DNA of 64,000 nt from Hemileia vastatrix (GCA_030280995.1 JASXTE010000015.1:2715001-2779000); one strand, 5' to 3'; counted from the first letter of the stretch, positions 45,401 to 55,824 are shown. Notes: generated by a model from the sequence alone, not told the origin. Numbers and translations: made by a program.

Positions 45401-48326
45401 TCATTTCATGATCTTTTACAAGGCCAAGTTCATTTGTACCATGTGCAAAAGCCATTGGAAAAGCTTTAATTAATTCCAAAATATTATCTTTCTCAGTTTC
45501 ACTTATCTGAGTGCCAAATGATGCTTTTGAAATTTCTGTTTCCAGAAGTTCCATCTCATTGGATTCTCTTCCTTTATACGGGGAATTTGTTACTGACTCA
45601 ATGTGTAAGACTGTGTTAAAAGAATTTATTTTAAATTTCCTTTTACCATTCATGCCAATTGTAAAATTGTTATTAGCAGGGTCTAATTTTACACCAAATT
45701 TAGTCAGAATATCATTTCCAATGATAAAACAGTTACTACAATTTGTATTATCCATTACTACAAAGTCACAAGTTACCCTTACATAACCATGTTGGTGTTT
45801 AAAGAAAACAGCAGCTTTGTATTTACCAATGGGGTGTAGTACTGATCCAAAACCTCTCCAATTTTTATTTTGAAGTGGTTCAAGCTTAAACTTATATTCA
45901 CTATCAATTTTCTGTAATGTATTAGTGGATACAACTGAACCAGCAGCTCCTGTGTCCAATACTATATTAACATTTTCACCAGAAATGATAGCTGGAACCG
46001 TGATAGGTGTCATTCTAAAGTTATCAGCTTGTATATCCTTAATGATTTCAGCATCCTCAAAATTCATTAAAGATTCATTTGAGTCCATATTTAATATTGG
46101 ATTTTCAAAGATGGACAAATCATCTTCCAACATACAGACTTCATTTTCATCAATATATGAGATATTGCTGTCATAATCACTTGATTCTTTACTTTTTTCA
46201 GTTTCAGTTTCAGATTCACGTTGATTTTCAACAATATTTATGTTTTTCTCACATTTGTGACCCTTGACCCAAGGTTTGTTACACTTATAACAAGTATTTG
46301 TTTCATACTTTTTAGGTACTACAGGTGCAGTAGGTTTTTTCTGCTTCTCCTGAAGTGTTTTTGAATTCTGAGTTTTTACAGGTTCAACATTTTGCTTATA
46401 AGTGGAATACCTTGATTCATACTTATGGTTTAATAATATTTCATTGCAAATATTAATAAAGTCAGAATATTCAGTAACATTTAATGTTCTAGCTACAACA
46501 ATGTCTCTGACAGATATAGGTAATTTGTATATTATCTTATCTTTCCATAAGTTAAAATCCATATGAGGCTCAATGGCTTTTAATATTTTGTTTAAATTCA
46601 TTAAAAATACCATAGGTTTGTCACCATTCAACGGATTATACCTAGTCTTCTCATACAGTCTCTGCTGAGTAAGCCTGAATTTAGAACCCCCAAGTTGTTT
46701 TTCAATAAGTTGTTTCCATTCAGCCCAAGAGTAGTCTCTACCCTCACTTAAGACGGCTTCAAACCATAATAAAGCAACATCCTTAAATAAAGAAATTAAT
46801 TTTGATGTTATCTCTTCATCTGGTAACTTATATGAGAATTTCAAGTTGTCAATTCTTTGAATAAAATGTTGCCAATCAGAGCTGGCTTCCCCATCATAAG
46901 TTGGGTACTGATCTATTTTAGGCCAGTTCTTCTGATTGGATTTTATCTCACTAATCTTAGGTAAATTCAACAACTCATTTACTTTTGATAAATGGTCTTG
47001 TATTTCTTCCTTCACGGATTTGTGACTTACATTTTCAGATTTGACACTACCACCAGATGGTTTTAATTGTGGTGGTACAGGGAAGGAATGAGATTCACTT
47101 TTGCCAATGAAAGGATTATTATTATATTGATTATACTTATGATTATCCTGGTTCATCAGTAGATTGGCAGTTTCAATCTCAACTTTAGTTAATCTTTGTA
47201 GCAGCTCAGAGACACTTTGATTTGTCTGGGCAAAAGATAACTTTGTTCTTGATTCAGTTTTTAATAAATGTGTTTCATATAATTTTTCTAACTCACAAAA
47301 TTTGTTTGAAAGGTCATTATATTTATTACTCAATGAATCATATTTAAGAGTTAGAGACAAATGTTCTTTCTCTAATTCTTTATTACGTGTTGCTAATTGA
47401 GAAATGTTCAATGTTAAGGATGAAATTGTATCACTAGTGAGCTTAACTGTCTGTTCCTCACAATCAGTCATTCTATTCCATAATGCTGAAACAATTCTAT
47501 GGACAGTTGGATTATTGTTAAAATATTCCATGTCCTCCTTTTCAATTCTCTCACTCTCCTGTGAACTTCTCATCTCACTAGTAGGTGGTTGCAACTGAGG
47601 ATTAACTGTATTATCATTGTATATAGTACTGTTATTATGGACAAAAGACAAGTCAGGTGTATCTACTCTAAAACCTAAATTTCTTAAATCCTCCTTTATT
47701 TTTTGTACAGATTTAACATCAATAGAATTACCTATATTGTAATTATCAGTATTATGTCTAATCTGAGAGGGTAAGTTACTTACCAAGGGATGGTCTCCAG
47801 TCCTGATTTTTGGCGCTTTTTTCCCTTGTAAGGGTGAGCTGAGGAAGTCAGATGAGGGGGTGGATCCCTGTTGCAACTGTGGCTTGTCCACTGTTGGTGA
47901 AACCAGTCCCATTTCCATTTGTCTACCAGGATTTTCTCCTGGGAGTGAGTGGACCCTCCTTGGGTAGGGAGTTGCTGATTTGATTGACTGGGCTGGCCTC
48001 CCTTTAATTCTGCCATTGCCTGATTCATCTGCTGAAATCCTACCTTGCAATTGTTTTGCAACTGCTCTACTTCTTTGAACATGAGAGATTTTGATTCCTC
48101 CAACTTCAGAACCTGTTTGGCCAGGTGGGACAGTTGATCCTGAAGAGGAGGAGACGTCTTTTTGATAGTTATCTTTTTTAAGAGGGCGTCCTTTTCTTCT
48201 ATACTCATGCTTTCTGGTTGGGGGTACTGTTGTCCCTCCATGGTGATGTCCTGGAAAGTTTTTGTTAGCTTTAGACCTGGTATTATAAGCAGGCTGTTCA
48301 CTTACACTATCCTGGGGAGCACTCAT
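42459..48326 (-). CDS. Gag-Pol polyprotein of element B, intact
   Basis: 1955 codons from 48326, all enzymatic parts of a chromovirus-like gypsy element. A coiled coil is near residues 290-390 and a capsid-type Gag domain at about 460-650 (NWPKIDQYPTYDG). The zinc knuckle CX2CX7HXC is at 679-692 (CYKCNKPWVKGHKC). Protease Asp791 is in LDTGAAGS. RT has YIDD at 1145-1148. RNase H has Asp1294 (YTDASF) and ends NVDLLSR. Integrase has an HHCC-type head (YVETCDSCQKSK) and D1597, D1659 and E1695, a D-D35-E triad. A GPF module (IGPFVVKK) and a chromodomain-like tail (residues about 1900-1955: EYLLRFKNKSSEYDQW) follow. Residues 8 to about 180 overlap ORF1 and look compositionally like a shadow frame. 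Translation of Gag may really begin near codon 181 (TTG-GTA-AGT at 47786), where A and D have ATG. It makes the virus-like particle and carries out reverse transcription and integration. Confidence 0.93.
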   Translation of the reverse strand: MSAPQDSVSEQPAYNTRSKANKNFPGHHHGGTTVPPTRKHEYRRKGRPLKKDNYQKDVSSSSGSTVPPGQTGSEVGGIKISHVQRSRAVAKQLQGRISADESGNGRIKGRPAQSIKSATPYPRRVHSLPGENPGRQMEMGLVSPTVDKPQLQQGSTPSSDFLSSPLQGKKAPKIRTGDHPLVSNLPSQIRHNTDNYNIGNSIDVKSVQKIKEDLRNLGFRVDTPDLSFVHNNSTIYNDNTVNPQLQPPTSEMRSSQESERIEKEDMEYFNNNPTVHRIVSALWNRMTDCEEQTVKLTSDTISSLTLNISQLATRNKELEKEHLSLTLKYDSLSNKYNDLSNKFCELEKLYETHLLKTESRTKLSFAQTNQSVSELLQRLTKVEIETANLLMNQDNHKYNQYNNNPFIGKSESHSFPVPPQLKPSGGSVKSENVSHKSVKEEIQDHLSKVNELLNLPKISEIKSNQKNWPKIDQYPTYDGEASSDWQHFIQRIDNLKFSYKLPDEEITSKLISLFKDVALLWFEAVLSEGRDYSWAEWKQLIEKQLGGSKFRLTQQRLYEKTRYNPLNGDKPMVFLMNLNKILKAIEPHMDFNLWKDKIIYKLPISVRDIVVARTLNVTEYSDFINICNEILLNHKYESRYSTYKQNVEPVKTQNSKTLQEKQKKPTAPVVPKKYETNTCYKCNKPWVKGHKCEKNINIVENQRESETETEKSKESSDYDSNISYIDENEVCMLEDDLSIFENPILNMDSNESLMNFEDAEIIKDIQADNFRMTPITVPAIISGENVNIVLDTGAAGSVVSTNTLQKIDSEYKFKLEPLQNKNWRGFGSVLHPIGKYKAAVFFKHQHGYVRVTCDFVVMDNTNCSNCFIIGNDILTKFGVKLDPANNNFTIGMNGKRKFKINSFNTVLHIESVTNSPYKGRESNEMELLETEISKASFGTQISETEKDNILELIKAFPMAFAHGTNELGLVKDHEMKISLICDMDNIPASLKKKPYPASPMKRKDIEDNIKMLLKMNILEKVETTPKYCVISPVLISYEQDKARLCGDYRALNTFTVDDIYPLPRIASIHVTLKGAKYISCLDGNKGYHQIPVEKNSQNFLLITTHMGIYKYVRMPFGPKNAPSVFQKLMDITFHNEMIEGWLMVYIDDIIVFSKTFDEHLIHLRKVFQKMDEIKMTLALKKCKFGFESLKVLGHIVSGLQICVDQNKVAAIKNIGIPQNVKDVQSFLGICGYYRQYIKNYQSIAAPLTTLIKKSEAFIWNNERQQAFNKLKECLMTAPILGLPDFQLPFVLYTDASFIGLGAALHQKQLIEGKMSEVVICYISRTLRSGELKYGATQLECLAVVWALEKLHYYLEDQKVELITDCSAVKSLLNMKTPNRHMFRWQLAVQEYRGRMTITHRAGTLHSNVDLLSRVPLPNNDDNPAYVPDSEIINIYGIYIVDLEDEFMQSILDNYNSDPDLSKLTTILNDPSNASMNVLMKTLPNKYKKALEKGKFSIEDGFIYYRKKLSNLIVIPPSMKQLMLSICHDDILAGHFDYHKTLTRVKNTAWWINMSEDVQKYVETCDSCQKSKRLTGKRAGLLQQIEQPKAPWEIINMDFVTGLPIAGHKSYNSCWVIVDRFTKMCKFIPTHKEVSAKDLAFLWWTQMLNTAGFPKAIVSDRDPKFTSEFWTSLMDVSGCQLKLSTAHHPQTDGLAERMIQTLEDMIRRYCAFGLNFKDNDKFTHDWVTLIPGLEFAYNSTVHSVTGKKPFELWLGYVPNTPAKTLNKLPRLDIHPGTKSFLQMQELCRKHAQECINKAFEYEKKRWDKAHKEQMFKEGDEVLISTLHFNLNGNVKLKDPFIGPFVVKKMVGNNAVEVILYAPYDRKHPVFPISLIKPYHSNDTALFPRRSGRHKPQPEEIVENAEIEKILKKRHLTKEKGVEYLLRFKNKSSEYDQWIPENEISDLKNLLKKFKSK
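47780..48326 (-). CDS. ORF1 of element B, spliced, overlaps gag frame
   Basis: Exon 1 (48326-48306, MSAPQDS), intron 48305-48251, exon 2 (48250-47780, starting DITMEGQQYPQPESMS) give 163 residues in a different frame from Gag-Pol. The product has KKITIKK, a coiled-coil stretch (LSHLAKQVLKLEESKSLMFK), a Q/S-rich linker, WKWDWFHQQW, AHPYKGKKRQK and a final PW. Order and motifs match decayed ORF1 copies in A and D, which have diverged in the gag frame over the same DNA, so this frame is the better conserved one. Without splicing the frame is open from 48301, or an internal ATG at 48241 could be used. Function unknown. Confidence 0.66.
48251..48305 (-). other. 55-nt intron selecting the ORF1 frame in B
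   Basis: Donor GTAAGT, branch-like GCTAACAAA, acceptor TTTCCAG. Length 55 is not a multiple of three, so splicing moves translation from the gag-pol frame to ORF1 while retention keeps gag-pol. D has a 55-nt intron at the matching place and in the same phase. Confidence 0.62.
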
Positions 48327-48371
48327 ATTGTTCAGAATAACAATATTTTACATCTACAAAAGGAAAAAACT

Positions 48372-48436
48372 CTGTGGAATTAGTAGACAAATAATATTAG
48401 CAATTATATTACTAATAAAAAAGCAATGGAGCTTAC
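48372..48436 (-). other. Putative 5' leader intron of element B
   Basis: Donor CAGGGTAAGC, branch TACTAAT eight bases before the acceptor TTCCACAG: 65 nt, a textbook fungal intron, 46 nt upstream of the ATG. Not supported by a second copy. Confidence 0.45.
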
Positions 48437-48539
48437 CCTGAATTTATATCTTTATTTATTTAGATAAAATATAAGAAAAATTCAAAAAAATCTGTTAAAA
48501 ATATAATAATAAGTTTAATTAGACCTCTATAAGGGTGAA

Positions 48540-48645
48540 TAATTAGCTTACCAAGCTTTAGCCAAATACCAATTTAATTGGGTGTTATATTGGTGTCCAA
48601 ATACCAAGTGAAATTGGGTTTATATTGGGTACAGTTACTACTGTA
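48540..48645 (-). repeat. Leader repeats of element B
   Basis: A roughly 45-bp direct repeat on the minus strand: CCCAATATAAACCCAATTTC...TTGGTATTTGG, then CCAATATAACACCCAATT...TTGGTATTTGG, followed by CTTGGTAAGC. The donor-like TTGGTA(A/T) endings resemble the leader units of A and D. The rest of the leader (48646-48837) shows nothing recognisable beyond the primer-like ATTGGGGGTCTTTCC next to the LTR. Confidence 0.55.
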
Positions 48646-48837
48646 AATATCTAATTTTTATGATAAAAAATTAGTACAATTATTATAAGGGTTCTTTTCC
48701 GCAATCAATGAGTTATGATGACCCACTAATATGCAGCAGACCCAAATATTTGGTTAATTTTGAGTTGTACTAAGGTAAAAATCATGTCCCAAGGCTTATA
48801 CTAAATAATAAGTAAAATATAAGGAAAGACCCCCAAT

Positions 48838-50014
48838 TGTCAGTACAGTCTAGTATATAAGTATGATATAATAGTGTTATTTTATGGTCCTACTACTTAT
48901 TAATAAATGATTTAGTGATTAAACCTCAGGGGAAGACTAATAGAATAGTTATACTCAAATAAAACTCACAATACTTGGATTTAAATGCATGCTAGTGGTG
49001 GAAAATAGAAGAATAAAATATAGTTATAGCTATTATAAAGATAATATCAATTTATAAGGGCTTTATAATATATTTCTGAATACTAATAATTGTATTGTAG
49101 TGTTTGTTTGAAGTGTAGTAATTGAATGATGATAATAAACCGTCAAAATCCCTCCTTACTTATACCCAAATCCACTGGAGTGCACAGACCTTCAATCCAG
49201 ATGATGTCACTGCTATCCCCGGCAATTACAGCACTGTGAGGGCCCATCAACTCCCCATGGCGTCCACTTCAAGCAGTTTCAACACCCAGACCTCCAGTAA
49301 GGACCCTCAATCACTATTAATAATAACACAGAGTCATACCATAAATAGAAAACCCAGATAAAAGCGGATACCATAAAGAAACAGGTAAAATAAATGATCA
49401 AAAAGAGATTTAATGAAACTAAAAGCATATAAAGGAAACAAATAAAATGTCCAAGCCCCCAATAACATCCCCAAGCATCCACATTAACCCAAAAACATCT
49501 TTCCAACCCATAAATCCGTGAATAACCATCCAAGGAAGTAATTTTAGTTGTCCAAACTGGGTGTATGCGCCTGATATAGGTGTCTATACTTCTGTAGGCG
49601 TTGTGAGTCCACTGATTTCGTCCATATGACCTAAAATAAGCAGAAAAACAAAGGTTATAGGCTATTAAGGGGCTAAAACCCACTTATATACCTAAATATA
49701 CATAATATACTGCATATTTCACTGAATATGAGATTTATGTATACATATAAGCTTATGTATGTCAATAATTACTTCATATCACTTAAGATAAGTATATTAT
49801 GACTCCATTAACACCTTAATAAGTATTATTAGGCCATGGATAAGCTATTTAAACTATTATAAATTATATAATAGAATAATAATTATATATATATATAATA
49901 AAATAATATATATTATTATTTTAACCTTATTTTTAAGATATAAGCTTAATCTAGTTAAGGTTATCTTATTTTAAGCATAAGAAATACTCAGTCCTAAGGA
50001 TATTTAGGCTGACA
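48838..50014 (-). repeat. 5' LTR of element B
   Basis: 1177 bp, about 99.5 percent identical to 41171-42347 by direct reading (six mismatches). The outer edge is followed by the GTTAT duplication. Confidence 0.95.
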
Positions 50015-50311
50015 GTTATTAGACATCACTTACTTACTACAATTTAAATAAACACTATAACACAATTAATATTATTAAAATATATATTATAAATCCATTA
50101 TAAATTGATATTATCTTTATATAAGCTATAACTATATTATATTCATCTATTTTCCACCACTAGCACACATTTAAATCCAAGTATTGTGAGTTTTATTTGA
50201 GAATAACTATTTTATTAGTCTTCCCCTGAGGTTTAATCACTAAATCATTTATAAATAAGTATTAGGACCATTAATAAATACTATTAAATCATACTTAAAT
50301 ACTAGATACTT
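50015..50311 (+). repeat. Old family-1 LTR, right part
   Basis: Continues the LTR cut by B: CACCACTAGCACACATTTAAATCC and CTTCCCCTGAGGTTTAATC match the LTR of B read in reverse. Its last ~10 bp are lost at the satellite boundary. Confidence 0.82.
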
Positions 50312-50403
50312 GTTTCTTTATTTATTTATTTTACTTTTACTTTTATTTTTATTTTTATTTTTAGTTTTTTTAGTTTTAGTTTTTAGTTTTTCAGTTATTA
50401 TTA

Positions 50404-50453
<50 letters not shown>

Positions 50454-50877
50454 GGTTGGAAAAAAGATGATGTTTTTATCTCTTTTATTTTTTGGTTTCT
50501 GAGTTGGTTGTTTTTGAATTTATTTATTTTTTTATTGATTTATATATTTTTTATATTCTTTACTTTTTTTTTAGTTTTAGTTTTAGTTTTAGTTTTTAGT
50601 TTTTAGTTTTAGTTTTTAGTTTTTAGTCTTTAGTTTTAGTTTTAAGTTTTTAGTTTATTATTTTTTAGTTTATAGTTTATTATTTTCTTATTATTATTAT
50701 TATTATTATTAATATGGTTGAAAAAAGATGATGTTTTTATCTCTTTTATTTTTTGGTTTCTGAGTTGGTTGTTTTTGGAATATATTTATTTTATTTATTT
50801 ATTTATTTTATTTATTTTTGCTTTTTATTTTATTTTTATTTTTAGTTATTTTTAGTTATAGTTTTTAGTTTATTATT

Positions 50878-51137
50878 CACTACGCAATATAGGGGGTGGA
50901 CTTGCTAGCAAGTCCCCAACCTGAACTCAGACTGAACTCAGATGGAACTCAGACTGAACTCATACTGAACTCATACTGAACTCTACTTGAAGACCCACAA
51001 AAACTTTTATGCTGAGTGGTTTTCATCCCTGATTGTATGGTTCCTTTGTCAATAGCTCAATGTGTGTTCAATCTGTGGTGAATTTGAGTCCAAGGTTGCG
51101 GACTTGCTAACAAGTCCGCCCCCCGTATTGCGCGGTG
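50878..51137 (+). mobile_element. CACTA-like MITE, copy 2
   Basis: 260 bp. Ends CACTACGCAATATAGGGGG and, inverted, CACCGCGCAATACGGGGGG. ATT duplication (50875-50877, 51138-51140), though the host is itself an ATT repeat. A perfect 18-bp palindrome GGACTTGCTAGCAAGTCC lies at the left. A tandem GAACTCAGACT-type array occupies the left third. Confidence 0.87.
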
Positions 51138-51183
51138 ATTATTATTATTTTTTTTTAGTTTATTATTTTATAATTTTTAGTTT

Positions 51184-51214
<31 letters not shown>

Positions 51215-51438
51215 TTACTACTATGGTTGGAAAAAAGATGATGTTTTTATTTCTTTTATTTTTTGCTTTCTGAGTTGGTTGTTTTTGGAACTTATTTATT
51301 TTGTTTATTTATTTATTTTTTTTACTTGTACTTTTAGTTTTATTTTTAGTTTTAGTTTTTTTAGTTTTTAGTTTATTATTTTTTAGTTTTTAGTTCATTA
51401 TTTTTTTATTTTTTGGTTTTTACTTTATTTTTTTTTAG

Positions 51439-51474
<36 letters not shown>

Positions 51475-51955
51475 GGTTGGAAAAAAAAGATGTTTTTATC
51501 TCTTTTATTTTTTGGTTTATTTTTTGGTTGTTTTTGGAATTTATTTATTTTGTTTATTTTTATTTATTATTTTTTTTACTTTTATTTTTATTTTTAGTTT
51601 TAGTTTTTTTAGTTTTTAGTTTATTATTTTTTAGTTTTTAGTTTATTATTTTATGGTTTTTAATTCATTATTTTTTTATTTTTTGGTTTTTAGATTATTT
51701 TTTTTAGTTTTTAGTTTTTTATTTTTATTATTATTATTATTTTTATGGTTGGAAAAAAATTGATTTTTTTACCTCTTTTATTTTTTAATTTCCTAATTGG
51801 TTGTTTTTGGAATTTATTTATTTTGTTTATTTATTTATTTTTTTTATTTTTTTACTTTTATTTTTTTTTATTTTTATTTTTATTTTTAGTTTTAGTTTTT
51901 TTAGTTTTAGTTTTTAGTTTTTAGTTTTTAGTTTTTAGTTTATTATTTTTTATTC

Positions 51956-52002
<47 letters not shown>

Positions 52003-52003
<1 letters not shown>

Positions 52004-52417
52004 GGGGGTATCAATGTTCAGGGATCCGCAATTAGGGATCAGGAATTTTTTTTTCCGGGCTCAGACATTATTAATTGCGGAAGATTCTTATCCACTAGCC
52101 CCGGGGCTAGTGGATAAGGAATCCACGATAATGCATTATCCCGCCTCTTATACCCCAATTTCCATTCCTAATTCCTGATCCCAAACTCATCTCATCCATG
52201 ATGGATTCGCAAGAAACTCACATGACTCATAATTGCTGATGCCATCCTTAATTTTATCAAATATTGAGGATAAAAATGTCAGATAAGAGGTGAACATTGA
52301 CACGTAAAGTGTCTAATAACCCAATTATTAGCAAAAATAATTGCGGAAGATAATTGGGGTATGCAGATTATTTTCCGAAATTAATTTAATTTCAGATCGG
52401 TCAACATTGATACCCCC

Positions 52418-52418
<1 letters not shown>
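52003..52418. mobile_element. Palindrome-rich TIR element, long form
   Basis: 416 bp with 16-bp perfect inverted ends AGGGGGTATCAATGTT, inserted in an ATT run (ATT on both sides, so the duplication is ambiguous). The interior holds a perfect 32-bp palindrome (52087-52118, centred on CCCCGGGG) and a second inverted pair around GGGATCAGGAATT. No protein. The superfamily is uncertain. Confidence 0.8.
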
Positions 52419-52448
<30 letters not shown>

Positions 52449-52463
52449 AATAATATTATTATT

Positions 52464-52662
52464 AGGGGGTATCAATGTTAGAAATATGCCATTTCAAAAT
52501 ACCTCTTTTTTCTACCACATCAGTAATTACTATTTCATCATATATGTCAAATCTATCCCCCAGAACACCTTTATATGTATTATTAAACTCAAGTTTGTTA
52601 CTTTAGTTTTGTGCTTCAAAATAAATTTTAAATATTTTCAGTTTTTTAACATTGATACCCCT
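52464..52662. mobile_element. Palindrome-rich TIR element, short form
   Basis: 199 bp with the same ends (AGGGGGTATCAATGTT at the left; AACATTGATACCCCT at the right, one C lost) but a different, unrelated interior. Only 45 bp of ATT repeat separate it from the long form. Confidence 0.72.
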
Positions 52663-52906
52663 TATTATTATGGTTGGAAAAAAGATGATGTTTTCATCTC
52701 TTTTATTTTTTGGTTTTTGAGTTGGTTGTTTTTGGAATTTATTTATTTTGTTTATTATTTATTATTTTTTTATTTACTTTTACTTTTATTTTAATTAAAA
52801 GTTTTTTTAGTTTTAGTTTTTAGTTTTTAGTTTTTGTTTATTATTATTTTATTATTATTATTATTATTATTAATATTATTATTATGGTTGGAAAAAAGAT
52901 GATGTT

Positions 52907-54408
52907 TGTCAGCCTGTATATCTCCAGGACTGAGTAAAAAGTAATTATAAGTTATGTTAAACACATGAACTATACATGGGAATAATAAATAAGAGTACAC
53001 AAATAGTATACATAAGTAAAATTATGATAATACACAAAAAATGCCATTATAACACCTTATATACACGCATATATCCACCTTTTATAGGTCTTATGTACTT
53101 AATATTAAGTTGGAATATGTTAGGGTAATCTTAAGAACCTTAAGTATAAGGCTACATAATTTTTAAGTACACTTAAAGCTGTTATATTCATTGTTTTATG
53201 CAAAAAACAAGAAATGCGCTTTATTTCACTTAAAAGTTGACTATATGCGCTATAAAATTGAGAATATCAAAATTGCGCTTTGACAGATCAATTGGGCTCA
53301 TTTAGAACTATTGATTTGGCTATTTAAATGCATAAAAATAACACTTTTCAAATTTGGTGTTTTTTATGCCAGAAATGGCTTCTGTGTACTGGCCACATAC
53401 TGCCTGCTTTTTTCCCGTGTGAATAGCTTCATTTTTAGCAAAGTTAGCTTTTTCACACTATAATTACCCCACATTCTACGCCCAATGTGGGGAAACACAC
53501 TAAAATAGGCGACAGGCGCTTATTTAGTGTCCTAGCTTAATTAATAATGCATTGACCTTGTTTATATGCACTAATTTCATTAATAACCTCACTCTTGGCA
53601 CTTTATTTCATCACCACGCTTAAATTTGCCTAATTTTAGTCAAGGATTTACCCGTGCAAGCGCCTGCCAAGAACTGCATGTAGTTACCCCACATCTCACG
53701 CTCTTTTTTAAGTTTTTGGGTGGTTTCTCAGTCAATTTTGGTTATTTTTGAATGTGAATTTCACGTAGTATAATGTCAGGATTAGCCCCATTATTTCTAC
53801 AGTCGATCTCCCTTATTATTAAGCTATTATTAACCTTAAAAAGTCTCCTTTAGTCTTTAATATTATTGTTTTATACGCATATACTCTCTTTTTGTCTTTT
53901 TCTTTAATTTTGATGGATTTCCCTTATTATTACAGGATTTTGGCGGTTGTTACTCTTCTAATTATGTCATGGGTTACTGGGAATGTTGATGGGCATGTCT
54001 ATTAGTTGTTTAGAGGCGTCATTAACTGTGTATTGGGTGGTACATCAAGGGAATCATTGGGGAACTCAGTGTGTATAAAAGGAGGAGGTTTTTGGGTTGT
54101 ATTTCTTCATTCTTTATCATTACAATTTAAACCAATATAACCAAACCAATTACTATACATATCAAATAGTACTTTTATAAGACTTTTGAATAGTATCTGA
54201 ATTTATATAATCTTTTTTTCTACCAACTATAAAGATTGTAAGCCATATATAAGAATAGTGAGAATTATATTACTGAGACCTTTATATTTGATTATATTTT
54301 ACAACTTAGTGGATTAGAACTACAGTATTCATATAGGACCATTAAAATCTTCTAGACAACTGACTATTCAAGCTAGTTCACGTCCTTGTACTTGACCTTA
54401 GCCTGACA
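52907..54408 (+). mobile_element. Solo LTR related to family 1
   Basis: 1502 bp, TGTCAGCCTG to TAGCCTGACA, with a perfect ATGTT duplication (52902-52906 and 54409-54413) that splits a satellite core GATGATGTTTTTATC. A TATAAAAGGAGG box at 54074 gives plus orientation. The start resembles the LTR of B (GTCAGCCT...ATATC...AGGACTGAGTA). No coding content found. Confidence 0.88.
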
Positions 54409-54568
54409 ATGTTTTTATCTCTTTTTTTTTGGTTTCTGAGTAGGTTGTTTTTGGAATTTATTTATTTGGTTTATTTACTTATTTTTTTTACTTTTATTTA
54501 TATGTATATATTTAGTGTTTAGGTTTTAGGTTTTAGGTTTTAGTTTTTAGTTTTTAGTTTATTATTTT

Positions 54569-55824
54569 TGGCCAGTCGTCTAGATGAAGGAAAGAAAAGG
54601 GGAAGAAAAAGAGGAGGAAAGGAATATAGGAAAGAAGGGTTTATAGAAAGTAGAAAAAATAAGGTAATAAAATAATTGTATTTATTCAAAGAGAGGCAAT
54701 GCCGAGTTACTTGAGGGATGACACAAAAATGAGGTTTTATTAAATGACAATATTATTTAAAGTAAGGGTTCTTTTCTTTGCGGGGAAAACACTATTATTA
54801 CTATCAGATTTAAAGAAACCTGTAATTAGATATATAAAATTTTAAATTAGAATTTTAATACTAATAAGAATAATATAAACGTAATATATTTAAAATATGT
54901 TCAAGTTTTGATTGTGTAGAGAGTGATGAGGCTACAGGGGATTATCTAAGGCATTTTTATAGGCAATGGGTTCTCTGAAGCGCCACTACATTTGTAAATA
55001 CAAGATTCATAATAAGATGAAACAAGAAAATAAAAGAATAAGTGAAACATAACAATTTAGAGAAAAATATGAAACAAATAATTAAAACCCCAGATAAGAA
55101 CCAAATTTCCCCACAACTAATTCCCAAATCAGTAAGTAAAAATAGTGAGTAACTAAACAAGCCTGAGACATAGGAACTATGAGAAAAAATAATTCAAAAC
55201 AGATGGTACAGTATGCTTTAAGGGTTTTTAAGTAAAACAAGTAAAAATATTTTGACACAACAAAATATGTAATCAATTTTAATTTAGTATAAAGAAATTA
55301 ATTAATTGTTCCAACTATGTAATTAAATAATTAATTTAAATGAAACAAGTAATTAATTTATTACTAAATTAAGTTGAGAATTTTAATAATATTTTATAAA
55401 ATAAGTATTATAATTTATTTAATTTTTTATTGACACAATTAAGTGTCCAAAAAACAGCGGCAATAATTATGGATAATAGTATATGAAAAAGTATATTTTA
55501 ATAATTAAATTTAATTAATTAAAGTAATTACAATATAAGATAAACACTTGAATATAATTATCTTATAAGTTTTTAATTAATTAATTTATAATTATTAAAT
55601 AAACAATGTGCCCTTTGTTATGGAATATAAGTAAATGCTTTTAAATTATCTTATAATAAAATTAAAATAATATTTACTTTATTTATATAAATAAAATATT
55701 AATATAAATTTATTATGTAATATAATATTAATGTTAAATGCATACTCTGAAATTATTATGTCTTTATTTGATTCCAATAAATTGTATGTTTATTTACTGG
55801 GCTCCTGGAACAGCCTGGCTGACA
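54569..55824 (-). mobile_element. Solo LTR of family 1
   Basis: 1256 bp. On the minus strand it starts TGTCAGCCAGGCTGTTCC and ends GACTGGCCA, similar along its length to the 5' LTR of D, with a CTATAAAAATGCC box near 54950-54963. Flanks ATTTT and ATTAT give an imperfect duplication. Confidence 0.78.

Larger units (their letters stand above)
41171..50014 (-). mobile_element. Element B: young, intact family-1 Ty3/gypsy retrotransposon
   Basis: 8844 bp with two 1177-bp LTRs that differ at only about six sites, a perfect GTTAT duplication (41166-41170 and 50015-50019), a polypurine tract and one uninterrupted 1955-codon gag-pol frame. All catalytic residues are present. It sits inside an older LTR of the same family. 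It is the most likely active element in the window. Confidence 0.96.

Noticed and set aside
55082..55276. Minus-strand small frames in 54957-55276
   Set aside because: They lie in the body of the solo LTR at 54569-55824 and have no relatives.
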